From an uncultured Pseudomonadota bacterium (lineage in GTDB: Bacteria > Pseudomonadota > Gammaproteobacteria > Burkholderiales > Casimicrobiaceae), in NCBI GenBank assembly GCA_937958295.1, contig CALFEY010000255.1, forward strand, positions 1 through 16,608: DNA of 16,608 nucleotides, written 5' to 3'. The notes below the pieces were generated by a model. The model ran no database searches, had not been told where the DNA came from, and saw only the letters and a list, made by a program, of their open reading frames with translations. Below, one piece after another: positions 1-7,618 of this stretch. The number at the start of each line of letters is the position of its first letter. Position 1 is the first letter of the stretch. The position numbers and the translations under genes were made by a program.

Positions 1-2612
1 AACGCGACGTACGCGGCGGAGTTGCGATCCACGGGCGCGGCGCGCACGTCCGCGGGGGCACGCGGCTCGCGCCAGAACCACGGCGGGTCGTAGGTCACGA
101 CCTGCCTCACGTGCGGATCATTCTCCAGCACGGGCGCGGACCCGGGGGCCACGACCGCGGTGATCCGCGCCTGCGCAAAGCGCAGGGCCAGGCTCTCGAA
201 GACCGGCTGCGCGAGCAACAGATCGCCGATGTGGTCGAGCTTTACGACGGCGATCGTCCGCACTTCCGAGGCGTCCAGCGGCGGGGGGACCGCCGCTGCG
301 GGACTGTGCGGAGGCGCCAGCATGGACTCGACGAGCGCTCGCAACCGCGGCGCCACGCGGTCGGGCAGGAATGCCTCGCGGCGCTCCCGCTGCCGGGCCA
401 CGACGGATTGCCGCAGCCCTGGATCGTGCACCAGGGCATACGCACGGCCCGCGAGAGCGCCGAGGTCGTCCTTGCGGTCGAACAGGACGCCGGCGCCGCC
501 CAGGGTTTCAGGCACGGCCGCGGCGGCGAAGGCGAGGACCGGCACATCGAACCACATCGCCTCGATCAACGGCACGCAGAATCCCTCGTGCTCGCTCATG
601 CTCCAGAACAGGTGGGCGGTGCGGAAGCAGGCCGCGAGCTCGGCATCGGGCACATGGCCGCGGAATTCGACGTGGTCGGCGATGGACAGGTCGCGGCAAA
701 GTTGCCGGAGACACTCGAGATACGGGTCGTCCTGCGTCACGGGGCCACCGACGAGCAGCAGGCGCGCGGTCGGATCGCGCTCGCGCAGGCGCGCGAACCC
801 GGCGATGAGGTCCTCCTGCTTCTTGTTCGGGATGATGCGACCCACGAAGAGCACGTTGGTCCGGCCATCCTGGAGGCGGGCCATGAGCGCGGGTGCCGGC
901 ACGATCTGCCAGTGTCCCGGCTCGACGCTGACGGGCAGCACGCCCGGGTCGCGAAAGCCGTGCGCCGCGAGGTCCATGGCGTTGAAGGCCGAATCGCCCA
1001 CCGCGCGGTCGAAGTACGGCGCAAGCTGCGGCAGCGCATCCAGGCCCTCCTCGCATAGGCGCGCGTGCAGCGGAAGGTACGGCGCGAGGAAAGCCGGCGG
1101 CGTGATGTTGTGATACACGAGGCACTTGGGACCGGCGTGCGACTGCACGGCGGGGGTAATCGCCGATCCGATGGAGTGGTGGTAGATCACGGCGTCGTCC
1201 GCGGCGAAATCGGCGCCAGTGGCCACGCGCGCCTCGTCCCGGAGATCCTTGTCGACAGCGAGGGCGATGAGGTCGGAGGGGTGACCCCACGCGCGCAGCG
1301 TGCGCCGGATCCAGCGCGCGTGATTGGAGATGGCATCGCCGGCCGCCAGATTCGGCAACACCTGGTGCACGGGCCGCGCGGTGAGCGACTCGGGGGCGGT
1401 CCCGCGCACGCCCGCCGCAGCGTTTTCGTAGCGGCCGATCACCCGGTCCCAGTTGGCGAGGTCCTCGGCCCGGGCGCGGCCGGCTTGGCCGATCGTGGCG
1501 AGCGTCTCGTCCGAGGCGCGGTCCACTTCGTCGAACCGCGCGACCCACTCGTCGGCCTCGCCGGCGAGCCACCCCCCGCCCTCGACCACGGCGGTTGCCG
1601 TCGCGAGGCACCGGCGATGCACGGCCACGGGACGCCCGTGCAGCCACGCCTCCATGATCACCCGGGAGTAGCTCTCGTTCTCGCTTGGATGGAATAGCGC
1701 GGAGCAGCGCCGCAGGAGCACCTCCTTGTCGGCCTCGCTCACTTCCCCGAGGTCCAACAGGCCGGGACAGTCGGACGGCAGCGCCACGGTCCCGGGGCCT
1801 GCAAGCACGAGACGCAACGTGCTGTCGGGATTCTGGTCGCGATAGCGGCGATAGCAGCGGGCGAGAAAATCGGTGTTCTTGCCGGCGTCCTGGCGGCCGA
1901 GGCACAGCACGAAGCGGCCTTCGACCGCGGCGGCCGGCACGGTGGCAGGCCCGAGTGCCGCATCGAGATCGACCCCGGCGCCGGTCAGGATCGACTTGCC
2001 GAGGATGCCCGGCCCGTACAGGCGCAGCGCGAGTTGCCGCTCTCCTTCGCTCAGGAACAGCAGACGCCGCGCAGCGTACACGGCCCGCGCCATCGTCGGC
2101 AGGTACGCGTAGGCTTCGTCGTGCAGGCACGGCTGCAGGAGCGCCCGGTCAGCCACGGCATGCACGCCTTCGATGACGGGTCCGTACAGGTAGGGCAGGA
2201 GCACGACCGCGTCGAACCGCTCGCGCTCCCGTGCGAGGTACTCGACGAGCTCCGGACTGCGGATGAGCTCCTCGCAGAAGGCACGCTCATGCTCGGCCGC
2301 GACGGGCGCCACGCCGGGACGCAGCTTCGCGCGCGGGACGGACAGGAGCACGTGATTGGCGGCGTCGAAGGCCGCGCGATCGCGCGCCGATACGGGAAAG
2401 CGGCGCACGTCGAATCCTTCGCGCTCCGTCTCCACCCCGGAGGGCAAGTGGTTCGCGGTCCAGTCGTGCGTGTGGGCGCGACAGCAGGTCGTCACGACTT
2501 CCACCGCGTGCCCGCGCGCGGCGAGGCGAACGGCCAGTTGCCAGGCGTGGCGCTCCGCCCCGCCCTTGAGGTCACGCCCGAACCACGGGATGACGATACC
2601 GAATCGGCTCAC
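1..2612 (-). CDS. Multidomain glycosyltransferase GT4-GT4-GT9, 3' end beyond window
   Basis: The frame is open from a GTG at 2612 to the window edge: at least 870 residues with no stop. The start is fixed by the GTGA overlap with the upstream sulfotransferase stop (2611-2609), followed at once by a GT4 N-terminus (MSRFGIVIPWFGRDLKGGAE). Domain 1 (about 1-400) is a GT-B fold GT4 with the E-x7-E motif at E313/E321 (ENESYSRVIME). Domain 2 starts near 415 (VHQVLPNLAAGDAISN), has GRIIPNKKQ at 591-599 and E-x7-E at E676/E684 (EGFCVPLIE). A third domain starts near 785 with VVKLDHIGDLLLAQPVF, the N-terminal signature of GT9 (heptosyltransferase-like) enzymes, and is cut by the window edge. No signal peptide is seen, so it should act in the cytoplasm on a nucleotide-sugar donor and a membrane-linked acceptor. 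Sugar specificity cannot be read. It is the last visible gene of the wzm-wzt operon. The domain calls are firm; the full length is unknown. Confidence 0.9.
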   Translation of the reverse strand, partial: MSRFGIVIPWFGRDLKGGAERHAWQLAVRLAARGHAVEVVTTCCRAHTHDWTANHLPSGVETEREGFDVRRFPVSARDRAAFDAANHVLLSVPRAKLRPGVAPVAAEHERAFCEELIRSPELVEYLARERERFDAVVLLPYLYGPVIEGVHAVADRALLQPCLHDEAYAYLPTMARAVYAARRLLFLSEGERQLALRLYGPGILGKSILTGAGVDLDAALGPATVPAAAVEGRFVLCLGRQDAGKNTDFLARCYRRYRDQNPDSTLRLVLAGPGTVALPSDCPGLLDLGEVSEADKEVLLRRCSALFHPSENESYSRVIMEAWLHGRPVAVHRRCLATATAVVEGGGWLAGEADEWVARFDEVDRASDETLATIGQAGRARAEDLANWDRVIGRYENAAAGVRGTAPESLTARPVHQVLPNLAAGDAISNHARWIRRTLRAWGHPSDLIALAVDKDLRDEARVATGADFAADDAVIYHHSIGSAITPAVQSHAGPKCLVYHNITPPAFLAPYLPLHARLCEEGLDALPQLAPYFDRAVGDSAFNAMDLAAHGFRDPGVLPVSVEPGHWQIVPAPALMARLQDGRTNVLFVGRIIPNKKQEDLIAGFARLRERDPTARLLLVGGPVTQDDPYLECLRQLCRDLSIADHVEFRGHVPDAELAACFRTAHLFWSMSEHEGFCVPLIEAMWFDVPVLAFAAAAVPETLGGAGVLFDRKDDLGALAGRAYALVHDPGLRQSVVARQRERREAFLPDRVAPRLRALVESMLAPPHSPAAAVPPPLDASEVRTIAVVKLDHIGDLLLAQPVFESLALRFAQARITAVVAPGSAPVLENDPHVRQVVTYDPPWFWREPRAPADVRAAPVDRNSAAYVA

Positions 2613-4315
2613 GCTGCGGCCCCTGCGCCGGCATCGTCCACATCGCGTTCGGCAATGCCGACCTGCAGGGGTACGAAGCCGCGCTCCCCGCTCACCGCAC
2701 CGTCGAACCAGCGATAGCCTTCCTGGACGACGAGCGGCATGACGTGGTACGTCCCCGGTTCCGTGGGCGCGCGCACCCGCAGCAGCAGGTCCCGTTGCGC
2801 GCCACTGGCGAGCGGCGAGGCAAGCAGGGTGCGTTCGCCTTCGAAGATGACGAGGGCTCCGGCTGTGTCGTAGAGGTGATACGAGAGCGCGATGGGCGCC
2901 GGAGGGGAGGAACTGAGGAAGTAGCCGGAGTCGTTGGTCACGCGTAGCGGCACGTCGAGGCTGTCACCGGGGCACGCGCACAGCGCGGTCGCGGTGCACG
3001 TCAAGCGGATGGCGGGGTCCGCATCGTCGATGGGCGACATCCACAGCTCGCCTGGACCGGCGCTACCCCACGTGACCGTCGCCGGCAGGTAGGCGATTCC
3101 CGCAAAGAACGGGAAGTCGCGATTGGCGACGTCGAACTGGCAGGCTTCGGCGTGGTGGAAGAACAGCCCTTGATGCTCGTCGCTGCCGCGGTGGCAGGTC
3201 ACGTCGACGACGTAGGCCCCCGTCGCGAGATTGAGCGGCAGGTGAAAATCGACGATCGCCCGCTCGTTGGCCTGCAGCGCGATCGGCACCCCGAGGTGGA
3301 ACGTGTTCGTGGCAAAGATGGGCTGCCGATAGGCATCGGCAATGGCAAACCCCACCGTCAAGGCGGGGGCTGCCGCCGCCGACTGCAGCAGCACGCGCAG
3401 GCGCACACGAGACCCGACCGTGAACGGTGCATCGGCTATGTGTCCGGAGGAAGGCCCGGTCGGTTCAACCACCGCTCGCAGCAACTCCACGATCCCGGTG
3501 CTCTCGCGCCGCAGGCGTCGTACGGCGGCATCGGCACCCGCAGGCCGCTCGCCTGACAGGTGGCTCGCCATCGGAGGCGACGGCCTCGCCATCCCGCGTG
3601 CGGCGCGGCGTGCTCGCTGGCGCACCCACTCCCACAGGGCGATGTCATCCACGTTGACTTGCTCGATCGCACGGCGCAAGGAACGAGGAATGTCGGGCGC
3701 AGCGGTTCCCCCCACGTTGGCGAAGGGGATCTGCGCGGGCTGGGGCAGACCGAGCGCGTCACACGCGATACTCGCCAGCGTCTCGAACTCCTCCTGCACC
3801 CCGATCGCGTGGTAGAGGGAAAGGGCGGCCTTCGCGGCGGCGAGGGGGCTGTCGTCGGCGGCGCCCGCCCCCATGGCAGCGAAGTGGCGCACCTGGTGGT
3901 CCCGGACGATGGCCGTCTCGATCGACTCACCGATGACGAACTCTTCCAGCGAGACGCCGTGCGCTGCGCGGACGGCGGGGTCCGCAGACGGCAGGGATTG
4001 CCGATGCAAGTGACGATAGGCGGAGACCGCGCGTTCGACCGGATGCCGCACCAGCGCGAGGCAGATGCGCTCGCGAAACGGCAGGAAGCCCGGCGTGTGC
4101 TGGACGTGGCCGGCGAGCAGCGGAAAGTCGCGTCCTGCCATGAAGGCCAGCGCGGCAACCTGCCCGTCGACGCGACACAGGTTGTGGCCGCCGTAGTGCT
4201 CGATGAGGATCGCCTGGAGGGACGTCCCCGCCGCCTTGAACACATGGTCGAAGAACACCGCCGGCAGACTCGCCGAAGGAGCACGAGACGGCGCCGTGGC
4301 CTTCGCAGGCGTCAT
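2609..4315 (-). CDS. Sulfotransferase fused to Wzt-like carbohydrate-binding domain and a C-terminal beta domain
   Basis: This is a 568-residue protein. ATG at 4315 is chosen because it makes an ATGA overlap with the methyltransferase stop and is followed directly by the catalytic domain; an in-frame ATG at 4405 lies inside the upstream gene. Residues 19-240 look like a PAPS-dependent sulfotransferase: a 5'-phosphosulfate loop HVFKAAGTS (24-32, K27) and a 3'-phosphate motif LVRHPVERAVSAY (88-100). Residues about 283-398 align with the C-terminal domain of the Wzt in this window (GFAIAD, ATNTF at 335-339, AIVDFHLP, GAY, then FDV). Residues about 435-552 form a third, probably beta-sandwich, domain (VPLRVTNDSG, LSYHLYDTAG, PGTYHVMPLVVQEG) of a kind I associate with glycan-locus enzymes but cannot name firmly. 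The likely role is sulfation of the exported glycan, with the extra domains binding it. The family call rests on motifs; the acceptor is unknown. Confidence 0.85.
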   Translation of the reverse strand: MTPAKATAPSRAPSASLPAVFFDHVFKAAGTSLQAILIEHYGGHNLCRVDGQVAALAFMAGRDFPLLAGHVQHTPGFLPFRERICLALVRHPVERAVSAYRHLHRQSLPSADPAVRAAHGVSLEEFVIGESIETAIVRDHQVRHFAAMGAGAADDSPLAAAKAALSLYHAIGVQEEFETLASIACDALGLPQPAQIPFANVGGTAAPDIPRSLRRAIEQVNVDDIALWEWVRQRARRAARGMARPSPPMASHLSGERPAGADAAVRRLRRESTGIVELLRAVVEPTGPSSGHIADAPFTVGSRVRLRVLLQSAAAAPALTVGFAIADAYRQPIFATNTFHLGVPIALQANERAIVDFHLPLNLATGAYVVDVTCHRGSDEHQGLFFHHAEACQFDVANRDFPFFAGIAYLPATVTWGSAGPGELWMSPIDDADPAIRLTCTATALCACPGDSLDVPLRVTNDSGYFLSSSPPAPIALSYHLYDTAGALVIFEGERTLLASPLASGAQRDLLLRVRAPTEPGTYHVMPLVVQEGYRWFDGAVSGERGFVPLQVGIAERDVDDAGAGAAA

Positions 4316-6309
4316 AGCTTGCGGGCAAGCACGCCGTAGTCTTGCGGGCCGTAGATGAAGTGATTGATCGTGAGCGATGCACGATCGGTACTGCCCGCAA
4401 GCCACTCGGGATCGCTGGGATGCAGCGGCAGCACCTCGACGTTCGCGAAACCGCGCGCCTCGAGCATGAAGCGCGACAGCTGCGGCGGCAAGGGATGTCG
4501 ATGGGTGGGATCGAGGTAAAAGCTGCAGGCCCCCACGACGAGATTCTCCGGGTTGGGCGTCTCGAGCACCAGCAGGCCGCCGGGTCGCAGCACCCGATGG
4601 GCCGCGTCCAGGAGCGCGAGCAACTGGTCAAGACGCAGGTGCTCGATGAGATGAAAGGACGTGATGACCGATACGGAGTCGCCAGCAAGCCCCTGCAGGT
4701 AGCCGACGGCATCCGCGCGGACGGCCTCGAGCCCCGCGTCCGTGCACGACTGCACGAATACATCGTTCAGATCCACACCCACGCCCTCGAGGTTCGCGTC
4801 GCGAACGACCTCGAGCCACTCGCCGCGACCGCATCCTAGATCGATGACGGTGGCCGCGCCTGTGCCAGCCGCGGCGGCCTGCACGTGGGGCAGGTAGACC
4901 GCCTGGCGTGCCTTGACCTCGGAGCGCGTCCCGCGGAAGCGCTCTTCGAGGCGGACGTAGAACGCGTCGAGCGCCATCGAGGCCTCGCCGCTCATGGGCG
5001 CCATTGCCGCAGACGACATCGCCTCGGACAGCCTCGCGGGCAGCGCGCTGGCCAACTGCGTGATACGCCGCTCCTGGGCCAGCGCCTCGTGGCGCAGCGT
5101 TCGCGCCGATCGGCTCCACGCACTCGCCGCGTCGGCGAGGGAGGCGCGCAAGTCGTGCAGGACCGCGGTCGCCTGCGCACGCTCGTCGCGACTGTCGGCC
5201 TGCGCCTTGGCCACGACGTCAGCGAGGCGCGTGGCCTCGGACTCCACGAGGGCCTCGTTCCGGGCCGAGGACTGCAGCGCGCGTTGCAATGCATCACGGG
5301 CATCGTCGACGAGCCGTGCCGCGTCGGCCCGCACCGCGGCCATCGCCGCGGCGGCACGCGCGCGCTCCGCCGCCACCTCCGCGCGCGCCTCGTCGCGGGC
5401 GAGCTTCACCATCGCGAACAGCTCGACGACCTTGTGACGCAACGCCTCGACATCGACCTGCGGCGCGCGGCTCGCCGCATCGGCCGCCAGAGCGGCATGG
5501 CCCTGCTCGACGGCCTGCCCGAGCACCTCCAGGCGCGCCGCGAGCGCATCCATCGCGGCCTCGAAACCAGCGCGCTCGACGGTGCGTGCGGCGATCGCGG
5601 CAAGCTCGCGCCGCACGCCCTCCAGCGCAGACGTATCCGCCTTCTGCCGCTGCAGCGATGCCACGACGGCGGCATGGGCCGCGAGCGCCGACTGCGCCTT
5701 CGCATCCACCTCGCCGGTCGTGTGGGCGGCGGCGCGAACTTCCGCCTGGAGCGTGGCCGCGGCGTGGGCCGAAGCCCCTTGCAGCCGATCGAGCAGCTGC
5801 ATCACGTGGCTCTCGAACCGGCGCTGGTTGCGGATCGCGGCGGGGCCATTGAAGATCGCGGCCGCGACCTGCAGCACCGGGCCGGCCACGGGCACACGGT
5901 AGGCCCGCTGCAACAGGTAGCGCCACGACAGTTGCGCGACGTGCACGTCGCGCGCGCGCCCTTCCGCAGAGTGGAGAAGCCGTCCGAGGATCTCCACCTT
6001 CGAGGTACCGGCGCGCAATGCCGCGACGTGGTGTGCCAAACCGGCGGCGTCGGGCTCACGCCCGAGAAGGGCAAGGTACGCCACCCGCACGAAGGTCTCG
6101 TCGTGATAGGCCAGGAGATCTGCGAGCCGGTAGCGCCCCGCTGGGTCGGCGACGAAGGGCACCTGCAGCGCGAACGGGACGTACGCTGGTTGGGGCTCGG
6201 CCGCGCCGGACGGCGCCGCCCCCGTTCGCGTTGCGCGCACTTCCTGGCGAATGCGCTCCATTTGCCGCGCCACTGCCGCCGCGTCGTTCAGGCGCCCGTC
6301 CGGCGTCAC
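4312..6309 (-). CDS. DUF4214-coiled coil-SAM methyltransferase
   Basis: This is a 665-residue protein. GTG at 6309 is preceded by AGGA (6320-6317) with a 7-nt spacer and overlaps the stop of a mini-ORF; I see no better upstream start in frame. The N-terminal part (about 65-145) is a DUF4214 domain (AYLALLGREPDAAGL, KVEILGRLLHSAEGRAR, AYRVPVAGP). Residues about 165-435 are very Ala/Arg/Glu/Asp rich and nearly free of Gly and Pro, as in a long coiled coil. Residues 470-665 are a class I SAM methyltransferase: motif I VIDLGCGRGEWLE (488-500), GVGVDLN (509-515), FHLIEHL (552-558) and VLRPGGLLVLETPNPENL (573-590). It sits directly after wzt, so methylation of the exported glycan, possibly as a terminal cap, is a reasonable inference. 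In E. coli O9a the terminator WbdD also joins a methyltransferase to a long coiled coil that sets chain length. Here the domain order differs and no kinase domain is visible. Confidence 0.88.
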   Translation of the reverse strand: MTPDGRLNDAAAVARQMERIRQEVRATRTGAAPSGAAEPQPAYVPFALQVPFVADPAGRYRLADLLAYHDETFVRVAYLALLGREPDAAGLAHHVAALRAGTSKVEILGRLLHSAEGRARDVHVAQLSWRYLLQRAYRVPVAGPVLQVAAAIFNGPAAIRNQRRFESHVMQLLDRLQGASAHAAATLQAEVRAAAHTTGEVDAKAQSALAAHAAVVASLQRQKADTSALEGVRRELAAIAARTVERAGFEAAMDALAARLEVLGQAVEQGHAALAADAASRAPQVDVEALRHKVVELFAMVKLARDEARAEVAAERARAAAAMAAVRADAARLVDDARDALQRALQSSARNEALVESEATRLADVVAKAQADSRDERAQATAVLHDLRASLADAASAWSRSARTLRHEALAQERRITQLASALPARLSEAMSSAAMAPMSGEASMALDAFYVRLEERFRGTRSEVKARQAVYLPHVQAAAAGTGAATVIDLGCGRGEWLEVVRDANLEGVGVDLNDVFVQSCTDAGLEAVRADAVGYLQGLAGDSVSVITSFHLIEHLRLDQLLALLDAAHRVLRPGGLLVLETPNPENLVVGACSFYLDPTHRHPLPPQLSRFMLEARGFANVEVLPLHPSDPEWLAGSTDRASLTINHFIYGPQDYGVLARKL
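4317..4402 (-). repeat. 11-bp inverted repeat plus a third 9-bp copy ahead of the sulfotransferase start
   Basis: GCTTGCGGGCA at 4317-4327 is the exact reverse complement of 4392-4402, and its core CTTGCGGGC recurs at 4341-4349. The 4317-4330 copy is itself a small hairpin (GCTTG-CGGG-CAAGC) whose base is one nucleotide from the sulfotransferase ATG at 4315, where a ribosome-binding site would be. The transcript could therefore fold in several exclusive ways over this start. All of it lies within the methyltransferase C-terminal codons. Confidence 0.45.
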
Positions 6310-6344
6310 GATGCCGTCCTCGCACGCACCTGCGGCACGGTCAT
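6306..6344 (-). other. 12-codon mini-ORF bridging wzt and methyltransferase
   Basis: The 31-bp gap between the wzt stop and the methyltransferase start is spanned by a short frame, MTVPQVRARTAS. Its ATG (6344-6342) overlaps the wzt stop as ATGA, and its TGA (6308-6306) overlaps the GTG of the methyltransferase as GTGA. It may serve only to carry terminating ribosomes forward, keeping wzt and methyltransferase output coupled. The frame and overlaps are seen directly; translation is inference and chance is possible. Confidence 0.35.
6317..6320 (-). promoter_or_regulatory. Shine-Dalgarno for the methyltransferase GTG start
   Basis: AGGA read on the minus strand, 7 nt ahead of the GTG at 6309. 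It lies inside the 12-codon mini-ORF that links wzt to the methyltransferase, and it supports the GTG as the true start. Confidence 0.5.
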
Positions 6345-7618
6345 CGCGAGTCCGCGAGCGCCGCTCGCGTCCGGCCCGGGGCGCCGCTTCCGGCGGAAGG
6401 CGAGCGCTGCCATCCGGCGGCCACCTCCAGGTTGCACACGCCCGTGGACAGCGGGCGGCTCGCGGGCGTCACCTGGAACACGAGCGCACGGTCCCACCAG
6501 TCGTAGTTGGCCGTGACGTGGCTTTCGCGCGAGTGGAGCGCCGCCGTCAGGCTGTAGCTTCCCACCCCAAGGGCGAGCGTCGGGAATTCGAAGCGGACGA
6601 TGAAGCGCTCCCGTGCCCGCGGAGCGATGCACGGCTGTTCCTGATAGAACGTGTTGGTGCCGTAGACCTCGTTGCCGAGCGGATCGCGGATCATGATTCC
6701 GGCCGTCAGGTCGGGAAGGTCGGCGCGAATCTCCACCTCGATCTCGACGCTCGCGCGACTGCACGTCGGCACGACCACGACGCGCCGGCCGTCGGCCACC
6801 AGCGAGACCCGCTCGATGACGGCCTCCTGCGTGCCCGAGCGCGTCACCGAGCGCCCCTGCGCCCGCTCGTTCTGGGTGATGCCGTACTCGGCTTCGCGGG
6901 CGGCGATGAGCGCGTTGTAGTAATCGAGGACGGCATCCGGCGCGCCGTCGCGCACGAGCAGGCCCTGCTCGAACAGCAGCGCGCGGCCGCACAGGGTCTT
7001 CACGGCGCCCGGATTGTGCGACACGAAGAGCAGCGTGGTGCCTTCGTCGCGGAACTCGCGGATCCGGTCGAAGCTCTTGTGCTGGAAGTACGTATCGCCC
7101 ACCGACAGCGCTTCGTCGACGATGAGCACGTCGGGACGCACGGCGGTGGCCACGCTGAAGGCGAGACGCACGTGCATGCCACTGGAATACGTGCGCACCG
7201 GTTGGTCGATGTAGTCACCGATCTCCGCGAAGGCCTCGATGTCGCCCATGAGGCGCTCGATGCGCTCGGGGGCGATGCCCATGATATGCGCGGCCATGCG
7301 CACGTTCTGGCGGCCGGTGAACTCCGGATGAAAACCGATGCCGAGCTCCAGGAGCGCCGCCACGCGCCCCCCGATCTCGTAGGTTCCCGCAGTGGGCCGC
7401 ACGGTGCCCGCGAGGATCTTGAGCAGCGTGCTCTTGCCGGCACCGTTGGCGCCCACAAGCCCCACGGCCTCGCCCGGCTCGAGCTCGAACGAAACGTCGC
7501 GCAGCACCCAGTTCTGCTCATGGCGCACGCCGCGTCCCACCCACTCGGCGACGCGATCCCACTTGTGTGCGTAGCGCTTGTACGCCTTGCCCAGGCCGCG
7601 CGCGCGGAGGTGGCCCAT
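6341..7618 (-). CDS. wzt: ABC transporter ATPase of polysaccharide export, with C-terminal glycan-binding domain
   Basis: This is a 425-residue protein. ATG at 7618 shares its A with the wzm stop (TGATG); the frame is open further upstream, but only through wzm in another reading frame. The ATPase domain has Walker A GANGAGKST (56-64), signature YSSGM (144-148), Walker B VLIVDEA (164-170) and the switch histidine H201 (VSHN). The stretch after Walker A (LELGIGFHPEFTGRQN) is typical of Wzt/KpsT-type ATPases. Residues about 285-405 form a Wzt C-terminal domain (LTAGIMIRDPLGNEVYGTNTF, GVGSY, LVFQV). In E. coli O8/O9a systems this domain recognises the modified non-reducing terminus of the O antigen before export. 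It should sit on the cytoplasmic side of the inner membrane with Wzm. Following genes encode a methyltransferase and a sulfotransferase, which fits a modified-end recognition mechanism. The family call is secure; the ligand is unknown. Confidence 0.95.
   Translation of the reverse strand: MGHLRARGLGKAYKRYAHKWDRVAEWVGRGVRHEQNWVLRDVSFELEPGEAVGLVGANGAGKSTLLKILAGTVRPTAGTYEIGGRVAALLELGIGFHPEFTGRQNVRMAAHIMGIAPERIERLMGDIEAFAEIGDYIDQPVRTYSSGMHVRLAFSVATAVRPDVLIVDEALSVGDTYFQHKSFDRIREFRDEGTTLLFVSHNPGAVKTLCGRALLFEQGLLVRDGAPDAVLDYYNALIAAREAEYGITQNERAQGRSVTRSGTQEAVIERVSLVADGRRVVVVPTCSRASVEIEVEIRADLPDLTAGIMIRDPLGNEVYGTNTFYQEQPCIAPRARERFIVRFEFPTLALGVGSYSLTAALHSRESHVTANYDWWDRALVFQVTPASRPLSTGVCNLEVAAGWQRSPSAGSGAPGRTRAALADSR

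Noticed and set aside
508..2130. 540-codon minus-strand open frame
   Set aside because: Arg/Pro/Gly-rich shadow of the multidomain glycosyltransferase. The frame beginning at GTG 2612 gives continuous recognisable GT domains; this one has none.
4885..6516. 543-codon plus-strand open frame opposite the methyltransferase
   Set aside because: Antisense shadow typical of GC-rich coding DNA: His/Arg-rich, no motif, and it crosses a gene boundary of the opposite strand.
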